Below are positions 10,513 to 23,861 of a DNA stretch of 64,000 bases, in pieces. The DNA comes from Sycon ciliatum (lineage: Eukaryota > Porifera > Calcarea > Leucosolenida > Sycettidae). Every line of letters begins with the position of its first letter. Position 1 is the first letter of the stretch. Location: the NCBI RefSeq assembly GCF_964019385.1, contig NC_088647.1, positions 17,631,728-17,695,727 of the forward strand. The letters run 5' to 3'. The position numbers and the translations under genes are program-made. A model generated the notes under the pieces. It had not been told where the DNA came from and searched no databases. It saw only the letters and a list, made by a program, of their open reading frames with translations.

Positions 10513-11368
10513 GTTATGTAGATGCTGGACTCTGGAGTCTGGTGACAGTGGTGTAGATCTACGCGGTGGTGGAGAACCAAAAAAATAGCGAAATAAAAGA
10601 CAGATCCTGGCTGCGAATCCTGGCTCAGGATCAGGGGCAGTATCCAGGACGACTCCGACATGGGCGACACCATAACAACGATAGCCTAAGCTTTTGAGCC
10701 AGGCCCAGGCCAGGGAGTGCTGCTACAATGTAGATGCCTAGTGCCGTAGTGGAGTAGTGCTAGCCTAGGGTGAGATGCTGCTCTGATTAGTGATTGGCCT
10801 GGACCAGCACCAGTCGCACTGGGTCCAGCAGCTGAGCTTGAGACGAAGTAACAGACAGTTGAGTGGTAGACTACTCAGCGACGCAGTAGCTTCGCTTGGC
10901 ATTTGCCTTTGGCCCACCGACCAAGCTTCTGATTTTTGTAAAGCAGTTCAGCCTTTCGCTCGAGTTCCAAATCGTCGTCAACCGGTCATGCCTCAAACTG
11001 AGTCATAGTCGGCAAAAGAACTTAGTTTTTCTGACGAAGGCTTGGCATCGTGGTTGTCTCTACCTGCTTGATTCGCTGTGGGTAGTCTTGCGGATCCGAT
11101 GCGGATTGGACACGGGAAAGCTTGCTAAGCAGCAGTTCTGTGTTAGAAAAGCGCCAGCGAAGATTTTCTGACTTGGTAGTCTCACCGGCGGATATCGACA
11201 TAGCTCAGCACGGTCTGCACGAGTCAGTCGGATATCGCCTGCTGCAACAGCTCCAGCGAGCGAATCCTGTCCTCAAGCTGCCTGGCGAGCAGGACTGATT
11301 GAAAACGAGAATAGCAGGAGCAAGCTAGGGTCCTCATCTGTGATTGCAGATCTACGCTGGGTTTTGAG
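10513..11368. other. Intergenic and putative promoter/5'UTR region of CCDC113-like gene
   Basis: No coding exon was recognised between the transposon and the first CCDC113-like ATG. No clear TATA box was seen. AG sites such as the one near 11347 could end a 5'UTR intron. Calling this a promoter is positional inference only. Confidence 0.4.
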
Positions 11369-14291
11369 TTGAATCATTCAACAACCATGAGCAACGCATC
11401 AAGCCCCATGGTGGATGTACCCGCCATTGACTTCAGTGAACCTCCGGAGAGCAGCGTCACAAGCTCATTGACATCGTCGGCCAGGTTCGGCACAACGCCA
11501 GGTCGTGAGCGTGACCCTGCAGTGAATATCAGGATAGACCCTGATGAGCTGAGTAAGATGAACGTGACCGAGCTGGCTGCTACCCTGCATCATTATAGGT
11601 TAGTCACAGTGTGTATGTGTGTGAATGAAAAATAGGGATTCACTGGCCAGAAAAAGTCACTTCAATCAGCTGTGTGGTGGATACCAGGCTAAAAATAGTG
11701 GCGGTCAATTCATCAGCCTTGCAAGCTGTTGAATGGTGTAATCCCAGCACAAGTTGCTATGTCTAACATAGCTGTTCGCTATCATCGCTTCCGCGATGGG
11801 CAGGTCTGAGGTCTGAGGTGTGTGCATGTGTGTGTGTGTGTGTGTGTGTGTGGTACATGGTGTGTGTGTGTGGGGGGGGGGGGGAGGGGGGGGGGGGGGG
11901 TGTTGTGTGTGTGTGTGTGTGTGTGAAAAAAGTCACTTCAAACAGCTGTGTGGTGGATACCAGGCTAAAAATAGTGGCGGTCAATTCATCAGCCTTGCAA
12001 GCTGTTGAATGGTGTAATCCCAGCACAAGTTGCTATGTCTAACATAGCTGTTCGCTATCATCGCTTCCACGATGGGCATGTCTGAGGTGTGTGGTGGGTA
12101 TGTATGTGGGTGTGGGTGTGCCTAAGTCGCTGTGCGTCACGTCGCCTATACCACGGCTGGCAAGAAGCGGCAACTTAGAAGGATGGCGTAGGTTCGAGAT
12201 GGCATGGTAACCGCGCACGTGCCGTGGTTCGTGACTTGCTCATGTATGCACGCAAATGCAAGTCACAAACTCACAAAGATCGTCTTTGCATTTGGAGAAA
12301 ATATCTTCGACTCTCTTTGGAGGTTGGCGAGGTTTGCCTAATCTTTACTTGATTGCGATGCCGGTATGTCCTCTCAATAATTAGAACAAAGAGAGCTGAT
12401 GATCGCTTCATTGCTGAGCAGAAGTAACAATCAACTCTCCTCATGTCCTCAGTGCCAAAGTCAGACGACTGCAATTCCACAACGCTCCATTCACGATGAT
12501 GGAAACAATAATCGTGTACTAGTACACACTTGGACCATTTAGTCATCCCTATTCTAGCCGCTAGTCCGTCCAGCAAGCAGATATTGGCTATTACGATAAG
12601 GACAACTGCGTGAACGAGGGCTCGCCCTGCAAATACAATTCAAGTCGTGACTCCAGTCAAGAATTAGGGTCTTTACTCGAGAACTTCACAAATACAGGCC
12701 AAGGCACCCCACAAAACTGATAGATGGCACGAACGAAAGACAAATAGGCTAGACAAAGTGTCCCAAGTGATTGAAAACAGCAGATCTACCAAATAAGACA
12801 GCTACATGTGCCTAAACAACGATTCCCATACAGTAGAGAGTAATATCAGGCAGAATGAAAGCCTTGGAAGTGCACAAATACAGCCACGACCGCCACAAAA
12901 ATTGGACGACCGCCACAAAAAAATTCTCATTGCTCTACCTCCTTGAAGGGTGAAAGTTATCAGTTATCCTATAGCGATGTCAGTTTATGCCTGTTGGAAC
13001 CCCCCACAGCCGCACGAAATACCTTTCAAATAATTCCAGGAAGCAATTGCAGCTCCAGACAGGAGGAAGAAGAACACCGTGAAAAATAACGGCAACAATG
13101 CCCAAACTCTCGGGAAACGGCTTAAGTCTTCCTGAAGATGTTAACATTGAATAGCCATCGATTACCAGCGTGGTTTGGTGACTTTAGAACTGTTTTGAGA
13201 CTTAGAACGAAGCCATATCTCAAATTTGATGGAATTGTTACCTGTCAAATGCGTGGGCGAGCAGGCCAGCTGACTGGTTATGCATGAGCATGCATTGATT
13301 TTTCATGGTTCACGTGCAGAAAACTAAGTTGCCGCGGTCCAAGTGCAGCTAACACTTAACAGCGGTGATACTGGTTTTTATTTTCAAATACTCCACTGAG
13401 GGTGCTATTTTGCTTATCGTGAACTAAACTCAAAAAGAAGTTGTAAGCTCCAGCAAGTTTATATTCACGTTTTTGACATTTGTGCATTGAACCCTCTGCC
13501 TCGACCGGCCTTGTTTCTGTATTCATGTTTTATTCATTGTGTACTACAGTACTGTCGGGCGTCGAAGAACGGCCAGGCTAGAATTCCACCAAGCCTAGCA
13601 TACCAATTTATACACGGTGACTCAACTGTGCATAGACAGTAACACATAAAAAAAGAACGGTCTAGGCTAGGAGGCTCACCCTTCCCCCCCCCCCCCCCAC
13701 ACACACACACTTCTTCGGCGACCGATAGTACTGTAGTGTGCATTCCCAAGAAGTCCACTGTGTTGTGAAGTGGACAGGGCAGTGTATGTATGTGTTTGTA
13801 CGTATGCAGCACACAGACGAAGGTTCTGATGCAAGAAGCAACCATCTATCAAAGCTACTTTACAAGATTGAGAAGAAAGGATCCTGATGCCTGTGAGTAC
13901 TTGTGTTGTGAGGACTGCTACATACTGTTGAGCACCTGAGAAGTATGATTGTCCGTTTGACTTTCGACGTTAAAGAATGAAAGCACATACGAGCGCCGCT
14001 GCCAGTTGAGAAAAGCCCCCTTCCCCTTTCTCTGTCAGTCTGTCTATCCATCCATCCACACACACACCCATCCACACACCCATCCATCTATCCATCCATC
14101 CATCAATCATCATTTTTCTGTATTTCGTTCTTTTTATGCTCAATGAATTATTGATCTGTCCTCCGCCGTCGGAATGGGTTTTTCCTTCATTCACGAATCA
14201 CTTGCCTTTCTACTTCGAAGTATCTATCTCTTTTTATTCACACCCATGCGAGCAAACTAACTCACTCGCTCACTGCCTCTGTGTGTGTGTG

Positions 14292-14334
<43 letters not shown>

Positions 14335-14337
14335 GTT

Positions 14338-14375
<38 letters not shown>

Positions 14376-14385
14376 GCACGCACAC

Positions 14386-14479
<94 letters not shown>

Positions 14480-14531
14480 ACGCACACACACACACATATA
14501 CTTACACGGAACATTTTGTTTTACCTGTGTG

Positions 14532-14584
<53 letters not shown>

Positions 14585-17300
14585 AGTCAAGGACCTTCCC
14601 GTTGCTACCGGTGGTGCAGGACCTGGCACTGGTGTGGATCGGACGGCTCGTCAGCAACGCAAGAAGCATGCGAAAGGCGCAGGAAGTGAAAGGTGTGCTG
14701 GCTACGAGTATTTGATAATTTAATATTAAACTGATATCGATGGACCGTATGCAGTAAAACCTGGTGTAAGCGACCTCCTGCTCTTAACGACCGTTTTTCC
14801 ATGCACCGACACTTCTACACAGACACTGTGGGACCTGGTTGTAAAGACCACCTGGCTTTAACGACTGCTTTTGCTTGCACCGTGGGGTGGTCGCTTAAAT
14901 CAGGTTTTACTCTACCTAAGAACATGCAGCTATACTTGACAGTGAAGTGCATATGAGCAGCCTCAGCTACACACAAACTGTAATACAATGTGTTCATAAT
15001 CAATCTGGACATCAGCTAGGAAACAAATTGCAAGTACATGCACTGCTTTGAACTTTATATGATTCTCGCCCGTGCATTTGTCCTGTCCAGTCTGCGGGCT
15101 GCATGTTATGTGGGGTTCGGGCCATTGTGCAGCAAGTATGGTTGCCTGCAAGTAACCCTATTATTTTGTTCTACCTGGTAGTTCCTGGTGTTACACTTTT
15201 GTAAAGACGTCAGCACATGACACATGTTGGGGCCTTTTGCGGTAGAAAGACAGCAGTGAGTGTTGTGTTGTGAGATTTGAGGAGGCCTGTTCCGCCATAA
15301 TTATGACCTATTGGATGCACCGCACATCCTATGGGTGATGTGTGGGCTATGCTGCCTTGTGTGTGTGTGTGGGGGGGGGGGGGGGGGTAGACTGCAGCCT
15401 GTATGTTTTGTTGGTATGAGCGTGGATTGCAGTTGGGCCAATTGTGTTATATGCATTCACGCGATCGGGGTAGCAAATATCCACACTACACGTCCAAATT
15501 GGCAGTTCTTCATAGAAACTGCACCGGAAACAGCGACTGCCTGTATTGCACCACCAGCAACCGACTTTTAGTGTACCAAGTGCCATATCTGACCTGCGTA
15601 CAATGACCAAAGTGCTGTCCTGGCTCAGGGTAGGCTTGACTGCAACAGGATTGAGATGCGCTGAGAAGCGAGCGGATTCAGTCAGCGGAAATGACAGTGT
15701 AGGGTGCACTTCGTGATGCACTTGAGTGAAGTGTGACAACTCATGGGTGATGCATCCGCATGAAGGTGTTCTGTATCCAACACCTGTCAGTATGAGTATG
15801 TGGAATTGTATGTACTTTGAAGTACGTAATGCGGCATGCCGGGAAGAATAGGACCTTGTTCTAAAGACCACCTGGTTTTAACGACCGTTTTTGCTTGCAT
15901 TGTGGGGGTGGTCGCCTAAACAAGGTTTTACTGTATACAGTCCGTTTCAAAAAGATTTACAATCCTGGCGATCGCCCGCGGAGTTTGGCGTCTTACCGTA
16001 TGAGCACTCGAGCGCTGCCTGGAAAAACTCACTGTGAACTCGAAGAAATATTCCGCGCGAAAGCAGGAAAAATGACAACTCACTCACGTTGATACAGTCA
16101 TGTACATGTACGTCTGGTTTACAACAAACGAGTTCTTCCTCGTACCGATAATGGAGTCAGATCAGAGAGGACATGTCGAAACGAAAGTGTTGTAAATGTT
16201 GACGAGCGGCATGTGTCCCAATCCGTTTTGTGACCAAAATAGTTTCTTTGAGCTGCGATGCCGTGTGACGAAAACGACATCGACACGGACTCATTCCCAA
16301 GGCCATGACTTGGCAAAGCTATCCGTGTGACTTCGACGACATTTTGAGAAAAGCAGACGCTTGTGAACGCTGATAGAAGACGGCATTGACTGGTAAATTC
16401 AAATAAATTGGCGATCTTGAAATACTAAAATAAATCTCAAAAAGCTACAGCGCGATGACTTCCATATTCACTCACACCATTGCAGTGTTGTGGGTGTGTT
16501 CACATGGCGTGAGCCAGTCAAGTGTCAGTCAGTTCGGCAGGAAGCGCGACCTCCAACAAGTCGTTTGGTGCAGCCATCTTCTTTGTCTTGTACCAGCTTG
16601 ATCACCAAAACAATGAAAAAAAGTAACACGTTAGTTTGACTTGAGGATAGGTTGGGATTTGAACTCACAACTTCAGGGTCAGCAGACAGCATTCATAACC
16701 ACAAGGCCAAAAAGTAAAGGATAAATCGTGGGTTTTGATAAAAAATCGATACTGGCTTCCTGGGCAAATTGTAAACCATGGGAAAAGGCCGGAAACCTGG
16801 CCGAAATTCTAACTCCTTAACGGCTGGTCCAATTGTTCCGAAACCTTCACAGAACAATTTGCCGTGTCCTAACAAGCCATTCTATGTACTTTGTGGTCCA
16901 AATTTCCCTTATCTTCATACTTTTTAAGACCCAAACCTGATTGTAAATCTTTTTGAAACAGACTATAGATCTAGATATTGACCAATACTAAAATAGAAAT
17001 TGTTTGTGATTGATTGTGCTCTGTTCATTGTTTACTTGTGTTTCTACATCTTGTGCTGATCTTCACAGCCGTCCACTGCGGCTCACCATGGAGCAGAAGG
17101 TCGATATCGTAGAGAAGGAGGTCGAGTGTGCTAAGCGGGAGCTTGCCTTCGCCAGAAGAGACTTTGAGGGACAGACTGAGTTACAGCTTGCAAGGAGTGA
17201 AGACGCTAAAATCTGCCTCGACGAACTGCGCAAGATGGAGTTTGACTTCCAGCGAGACGTCATTGAGAACGGGAAAAATCAGGTGAGAGCTGTGTTGCTG

Positions 17301-17355
<55 letters not shown>

Positions 17356-20300
17356 GTGTGCGTGTGTGTGCATATGAGTGTGTGTTGAAGAATGATTCGG
17401 CTAGTTTTCCACGACTCGAACTTGACCTGCTTGCAATCATGCCTCTTGACTTTCTTTGGTTTCTGTACCTCTCGTCTGCAGTTTACTGGTCAAATCATGA
17501 GCGAGAAAGTTGTACGCTACTTCGAAGACAAGCTTCGCAAAAGGGTGAGTTCTCCGCATTTGCAATGTTGAGTTCGCTGAAGCCCTAATTTGTCCAATGC
17601 TGTTGGAGGGGTGTCAGAAAGAATACTCACGGACAGTCCGTCAGGCGAAATAGCACGTCATAGTACATTCGAGATAAGCGGAAAGAAGATGACGACGTCC
17701 ACTAATTTAGTATCTGTGCACACGAATCTGCTGTGTGTGTTACTCTGTGTGTCAGCTATGGCATCATCGCCTGTGGTTCCATGCCTAGCATGTACGTCTG
17801 AACCATCCTGCAAAGTTTGAATGACGTAGGTTGAGCGATCGCTCCGCGAAACATACTTTTTGAAATTCTCTTCATAGTATATCTTCCACCATTGAAATTT
17901 CGAATTTCTTCGAATTTTTTGCTGAGAGGGGTGGCTTGCAACCTCGATATGGCTTGTTCCAGGCATGCTTTGGAGCCATCGCCTGTTGAAGTAGTGGCGG
18001 GGATCTGCCCTGCAACTGCTACAACAAAAAATGATTCGATCTGAGAAAGGGTGAGACCGCGAATCTCGGTTGAATATTGAGTATTTCAAGCCTTTTTCAC
18101 GACGAAGATGGAGTTCTTTTTGGAGATGGACGTCGCGGCAAAAGACATGGTGTCCGACTTCTGGCGTCTGGTGAAGCCAGGGATCATTTGTCCAGTCAGG
18201 TCGGCAGCCTAACCGTCGGTAAGCTTGTGTTTGGATCCCGTTCTGCTCGATGTGGTAGATCATAAACAATTATTTGATATCGCACAAATTGATCTCAGCA
18301 TCGTGCGTACGGTATTTTATATTCAGAAAATCCCAAAGTGTCTCTGTGTGGCTGTCTTATGCCACGAGAAACTCCAATCAGGCTCCTATGTCCTCTGCCT
18401 TCATGATTGAATGTCCACTTCGTTTGAACAACGAACACAACAATCGAGGACGGCTTTGCAATGAAAAATACAGCTATACTGGAGCTGAAAAAAAGAAGAA
18501 AAAAACGTGCTCAGGATGAGACTCGAGTACACGCATACTCTCCCAGCAGGTGAAACGCAAATTTTTGTGAAAAATGCGTGTCGCCGACTGACCGGTAATT
18601 TCGCCTGACGATTTCTTAGAAGGTCTAGGAGGCAATCACGTCTTGCCAATGTCATTATTATCTCCTCGCATCTGTTGTAGGAATTTCTACATTGAGATAG
18701 AATGCTCATTACTTCAAGTGGAGAGAATGAAATGGGAAGGGCAACCTAGAATATTCACTGGTTTGAGGGAAAGACGCAAACAGGAAACCTAGAATGGGAA
18801 AGGCAGTTTCCTCTTCATGTTACTTATCTTACCATTCTGTGCTCACCTGACATCTTGCATATTTCACTGCCATTGGTAGGGTAGGTCATCAGCACCCATT
18901 CTCCTGTTTTCCATGCTTCAGTGAGTGGTACACATGATCACGGCAAACATGGTAAAGAGGTTATGCGATTGCATCATCAGTTGAGGTGCTTTGGCAAAAT
19001 CACGGCACAGCGATGCACTAGCGACTTACTCTGCATACATAGCATAGCGCCTATAAGCAGTTCCGCTGCAGACTTAGCGCCCTTAAATAAGCGGTTCCGG
19101 AAGTCCGCTGACTCGTCACTATGATTTCTTTTGCATAAGCTCTATGTAGAGGTTATGTGAATACGCCATCATCATGTCATCATCATGACATTATTATCAT
19201 CATCATGTCATTATTATCATCATCATGTCATTATTATCATCATCTGAGATGCTTTGTGTGGGTTGCCCTCACAAGCACCAGTTTGCCACTCAAAACAAAG
19301 CATCCAGCAGCGCGCTTATGTCATTCACATTACCTCTATATGCACACTGGTAACAAGCACTCGTGCTACTGTGTGGCTCCTGTGCAACAATGCATGCTGA
19401 TCTGGTCGACTACAAAGTGGCCTAGCCAGAGCCTGTTCAGTTGCTACATCCTTGATGAGTTCTTTTGAAGACGGGTGCATGGTCACGTAGGCCATCGGTC
19501 ACCATGTACAGGTTCAACTGGTCTCCTCTGATACATAACTGCACATTTGTGTTCTGTTCTCGTAGAATACACTGATTGCCAAGCTGCAGCTCAACCTGAC
19601 GTCAATGCGCCAGCAGAAAATGAAAGTTGACGTCCAGCTCCAACAGGTGAGCCACTCGCTGGATAGAGTTTTATATATGAGAAATTGTTCGAGAACATGT
19701 CACAGACTGCATGTGTGTTCTGTAGATGAGTGTACTGTGCATATACTGTGCCATGACTGTATTGCAGATGTATGGTGGATGTGCCACCTGTTGTGTCATG
19801 GTCTTCCATAACACTCTCAAGTATGCCCAATACGAAGTGAGAGGTCAATGTAACACAATTATCTACCATCCACATACAGCATAGCTCTGGTAGTCAAACC
19901 TCCTAAAAACGGTTGACTTGTAAGTTGATCTGTGTGCATTGTAATGACTGCACAGCTAATTCTGGCACATTTCCGGTAGTGTTGCAGCATATCAACAGTG
20001 TCTCAGAATAATTGTTCTTATCCTGTTTTGGGGACTTGCTGATGCCTGCGCGACAGAAAGAAGATTCTGGAGAGAGCATGAAGGCCGTTGACTTTGAGAA
20101 GCTCCAAATCCAGAACCGTGACTACCAGGAGCAAATCAACCAGAGTGTACAGCAGATTCTCAAGCTGAAAGTCGTCGCTGCTAGTACGGTGCAAAACTTG
20201 CAAGCATCCAGGGTAGGTGTTTCCACGCTGTATTAGTAACCCATTTTAATTGGGAAAGTAATTTTGTTCATCCAGGTACCAGGGTTCTAGCCAGGTCGAA

Positions 20301-23300
20301 ATAGTAGGGGGGGGGGGGCATGGGAAACAGTTACCCTATATCCCATTTTTCCACTTTCCAATATCGTCTTGCCACGCCAAATGCAACGTATGGGGCGAAT
20401 CCCTGACTTCACCCCAGACAAATGTGCCTTTATGAACCATCTATGCATGAAAAACACGAAAATCGGAAAATGAGCAGGGGGCGGCAATTTTTCACAGGGG
20501 GGGGGGGGGGGGCGCAAACAGAGTAGGGGGCGCTGCGCCCCCCTACTCCCCCTTTGGCTAGAACCCTCTGCGCTGAGCTGCCGTGTGGTTTTGTATCAGT
20601 TTCAAGTATCACTTTCCTTCAGTATCTGTGTCAGGGGCGTGGTCAGGTACAGTGTTGGAAGCAAGTGAAGCAGGGTGGTATGAACAACCAGTATGTGTAC
20701 AATTGCGTTATGAAGATGTGCCGTGATGTGGTTAGAGGAGAAAGCAGCTGTGAAGATTGCTAACTTCGCAATCTTTATAGCTGAGCCTGAAGAGGTGATG
20801 TGAGATCATCCTGTATGTTCATATGGGGTGATGAATCCGTGCTGATGATGTCACTCTATGCGAACCACCTCAAATTATGATGAAATGATCAAAATTCCAT
20901 TGCCTAGCATATATCATGGCGGTGAGAGATGACACATACTATAATATACATTATATCGGTGTGATCTCTCACCATGACGCCAGTGATGATATTATCATCA
21001 CTGGCGTCATGCGTAAACTTGAATCGGGACCGAGGAGCAAACATTGGTCTAAAAGTCTAAGCAACACAATTTACGCACACCTGAGCCCATTTTGTTTGGT
21101 GTTGCATTGTGTGTGGGGTTTCAACCTGGCTGCCATTCATTGCATGTCCCTTCATAGTGGTGTAAGCATGACATTATGCTGTCTCCCGCATTTCAGTAAA
21201 GGAGTAATCATGTAGTTAGGCTGTTTTGACTTGTATTGTGTAAGAGATTTGCTCAAGTTCTGCTTCCCTACCCTCTCTTTTCTCTCACTCAACCCATCTG
21301 GCATTAGCAAGACTGTGTATGCCTATGGTGTGGCTCTACTCTTGTGGATGAACGGAGATAGTTACTCAATACTGTTGTTCCTTTCATGCACCTGGCCTCC
21401 CATTTAGGCAAGAACCCGGAGTGCACCCTGCCCATCGCATAACACTTAAAGGAGCGCACCTGTTCCATTTTTCCCCTTTTTCAGAATGACTTGTCCAAAG
21501 TGATGAAGGAGGCCGATGCCTTGAAGGGATCAATATCCCAGCGAGAGGAGATGCTGCGGAAAATTGACAAAGAACTGGAGACCACAACTCGGGTAAGTTT
21601 AATGGGGGGGGGGGGGCACGTTGATGCCTAGTTATGTATGGTAAGAAGCTCACAGTTATACATTTAGATGCTTCAAGTTGTGACTTAAAGCAAGTCTATG
21701 GTCAAATGCCAAACTCACTCACTCCTACTACAATATTATTATAGAATTGATAATCTAACAAGACGCGGCAGTGAAGCCAAATCTTATTTTAAAAAGGTTT
21801 CATTGCGTAGTGTTAAAGAACTCTATTCCCTACCTCCTGCGTTATGCGACTGGTACTGACTGGAAATGAAGCTGTTTAGCCGATAGTTCGGCTGCCAGGG
21901 CTGCCAAGTTGTTACCCGAAAGGCACATGTATGGTATTAGCTGCTACCCGTGGCCAGAAGGTGACCGGGTGACACTGAATGCCAGCCCGTGTTCCTGGCA
22001 TCGTGATGGCAACATGTTTACAAGGACTAACTGGGGGAAGAGGCTTGGTGGGATAAAGCAATCTTAGTCGTGACCACTGCGACAGTAGTGTTGGGAAGAA
22101 CAGACTTTCTGCCTGGGAAACGAACTCTTACTTTGAAGTGCACCTGTTGTAGTATACTGAATTGGCTGTTGTGCTGCTGACTTGCATATTGCAGGAGTGC
22201 GAGGAGGCAAAGTTTGAAAACTTGCGTTTGAAGAAGCTGAAGGATGACTACAAAGTACCACCGGTGAGTGAAACTGGGTGTTACTTGTACTTGTACGCGA
22301 GTGTAGTAACCTTGTGGGTGAAAACTGAGCTTATTTTGACATTATTGTCACCTGGAATCACCTATCAAACCCGTAGGCTGCAGGCCCGCCTAAACATACA
22401 ATACATCAGGAACCCTTGTGTAGCAATAAGTGTCTGCTACGGTTTTGTTCAGCTTGCAAATGTTCCAATGGTGATGACTTGCCATGGTTGTTTGCCAACA
22501 ACCTTGACTGTTACCTTATGCTCTGTTATCTGCTGTTCCTGTCGCAGGTGATGGACTACATACAAACAACTGCCGATCTGTACAGTTTGAAAAAGAAGGT
22601 AATTGATCGGGTCTCCGTTGCTGCCGGAATGTGCATGTACATGACATTGTATAGAAGTGACTGAATCTACAGCACACTTTCCTGGTTCCTCCATGGAAAG
22701 TTTCATTGACTAGAAATGGGTTTCTTCACTGCATTCTCTCGAATTGATATTGGCCTGCGTACTTGCGTATTGCCCAGGGAATTTACTGCGGAACTATATT
22801 GCTCGTATTGGATTTCCCTGAAAACAAATCGATAGCAGCTGCCAGTAGACTTGGCGAAAGTCGGAGGTGGGCTATTTGTTCATTTCAACTATTAGAGAAG
22901 GAGCAGGTGGCAAGTACATTCTCTTTCATTGAGCCCAACATAGCGCGGTGGTGAAATTGACTTCCAATGGTCTTTGAGGGAGTGTACATCAGGCTTCCAT
23001 TTGTCATTGGCATCATGCATTACTCACATGTTCTCTACCCATGTATATAGTGCGCGGCATGTCTCTGGCATAGGCCCGGCAGTGCGACACTGCAGGGTGC
23101 GAATCGGCTTATTCAAATGAAGAATTTCCCTTCTAACTTACTCCGAGACCCTAGTCTCATCTTCCCCTGTACTGATGTTGATCATGTCCTTGTTCTTCAT
23201 CTATCCTGTCTAGATCTGTCAGTGGCAGCGCAAGATTGACATTTCTGAGGTGAGCAGGAGTGTGCAGTTATGGGGCAGTAGGTAATAGGTATTACAGTGA

Positions 23301-23861
23301 AACTTTGTTGCAACATACCTCCAAGGGTCGTGGAATTCTGTAGTTTGTAGATGGGTGTTGAAATGCTAATGCAGGTTAGCAGGCAGCCCAGCAAGCTGGT
23401 CCAACTTGCGCCCGCAATGCATGTTTGCTGCTGTGGCCGTTTTGTGCACCCATGCTATTTTCCACGAAGAATGAAAAGGCTATGGTATGGCCAGGCAAAA
23501 TAAACTGCTTCAGGCCAGCCTGGCATCGAATGTGAATTAAGTTCGGAGAGTCAGCGATTCTACAGAACCCAGGTTACCGCCGCAGCATATACCGGTTTAT
23601 GCATTTGATGACCTGTATTTCTGGGCTGTTCTTGATGTGTTATTTGTGTGTATCTAGATGGCTATCAAGACCACCTATCAGAAACTGGCAAGGCTACGGC
23701 ACGAGTACAGTGACCTGGTTCGCCAGGCACAGCCGGCCACCCAGGCGCAGATCTTTGACAGGTACGCAGAGTCGTTTGCAACGCCACCAATGTCACTGCC
23801 GCCGCTCAAGAGCATCGTCAGGCCCAGCGGCACGGTGGACAGCCGGCCGCTCGCCTTATAG
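11369..23861 (+). CDS. CCDC113: CCDC113/CFAP263-like ciliary coiled-coil protein (12 exons)
   Basis: Exons: 11369-11598, 13810-13892, 14587-14692, 17069-17282, 17482-17544, 19566-19646, 20057-20212, 21485-21592, 22195-22263, 22548-22598, 23214-23249, 23658-23861. All junctions are GT-AG and phases agree throughout, giving 466 aa (460 from Met7 at 11387). The N-terminus is Ser/Pro-rich. Coiled coil starts near residue 67 (ELAATLHHY, then YQSYFTRLRRKDP from the 83-base exon 2). A basic linker (QQRKKHAKG) follows, then a long helical core (LTMEQKVDIVEKEVE onward). A DUF4201-type region at about 260-425 includes VDFEKLQIQNRDY, QREEMLRKIDKE, VPPVMDYIQ and QWQRKIDISEMAIK. Order and spacing match CCDC113, which with CCDC96 works in axonemes and basal bodies of motile cilia. 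It is longer than the roughly 380-aa vertebrate form at both ends. Exon 2 was found by eye and fixes the phase. Confidence 0.85.
11652..12090. repeat. Local direct duplication flanking a (TG)n/poly-G tract, intron 1
   Basis: About 160 bases at 11652-11815 (AAAGTCACTTCAA ... GCTTCCGCGATGGGCA) recur almost exactly at 11928-12082. They are separated by a TG microsatellite and a poly-G run (11818-11925). The tract sits between the copies, consistent with slippage or unequal exchange. Both copies are intronic. Confidence 0.85.
12091..13809. other. Remainder of CCDC113-like intron 1
   Basis: No further exon or transposon structure was recognised. It holds a poly-C/(CA) tract at about 13684-13710. 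Its end at 13809 is the AG acceptor for the short second exon. Confidence 0.5.
14281..14580. repeat. Compound microsatellite (TG/TCTG/TC/CA/TG), intron 2
   Basis: Consecutive tracts run (TG)n at 14281-14294, (TCTG)n at about 14294-14331, (TC)n, (CA)n at about 14353-14498 and (TG)n at 14526-14578. The tract ends immediately before the acceptor of exon 3 at 14587. CA and TG arms can pair, so the nascent intron RNA could fold into a long hairpin beside the splice site. Confidence 0.92.
14752..14912. mobile_element. Pogo/Tigger-like MITE (CAGTAAAACCTGG family), intron 3
   Basis: Begins CAGTAAAACCTGGTGTAAG and ends with a complementary CTTAAATCAGGTTTTACT. Terminal CAGTAAAACC repeats and TA targets are the hallmark of pogo/Tigger-type elements. 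It is too short to code. Close relatives lie at 15850-15933, 30641-30803 and 53800-53962. Confidence 0.65.
15850..15933. mobile_element. Truncated pogo-like MITE, intron 3
   Basis: Only the right half of the CAGTAAAACC family is present, from GGACCTTGTTCTAAAGACC to CAAGGTTTTACTG, followed by TA. The left terminus is missing. Confidence 0.55.
16640..16712 (-). repeat. tRNA-like (SINE-type) sequence, intron 3
   Basis: On the minus strand a tRNA-like order is visible: GGCCTTGTGGTTATGAATGC resembles an A-box region, and GAGTTCAAATCCC about 30 bases later resembles a B box. The acceptor stem does not pair, so this is not a functional tRNA. A tRNA-derived SINE head or tRNA pseudogene is the best reading. 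Confidence 0.35.
17304..17361. repeat. (TG)n microsatellite just after a splice donor, intron 4
   Basis: A near-pure TG tract beginning about 20 bases downstream of the donor at 17283. Reading through it gives a false Cys/Val-rich ORF. Confidence 0.9.
19155..19245. repeat. ATTATCATCATCATGTC tandem repeat, intron 5
   Basis: About four units of a roughly 20-base ATC/ATT-rich repeat. No coding or structural role is apparent. Confidence 0.75.
20284..20572. mobile_element. Small MITE with AGGGTTCTAGCC ends, intron 7
   Basis: The ends AGGGTTCTAGCCA (about 20284) and TGGCTAGAACCCT (to about 20569) are inverted. The interior carries G-runs (about 20309-20319 and 20499-20512) and the palindrome GGGCGCTGCGCCC. 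No target duplication was resolved; a hAT-like origin is possible but unproven. Confidence 0.5.
20974..21010. repeat. Near-perfect short palindrome, intron 7
   Basis: Arms ATGACGCCAGTGATGATA are exact reverse complements around a single T. A second imperfect pair (GTGAGAGATGACAC / GTGTGATCTCTCAC) lies just upstream at about 20924-20972. Cruciform-prone; no function assigned. Confidence 0.7.
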
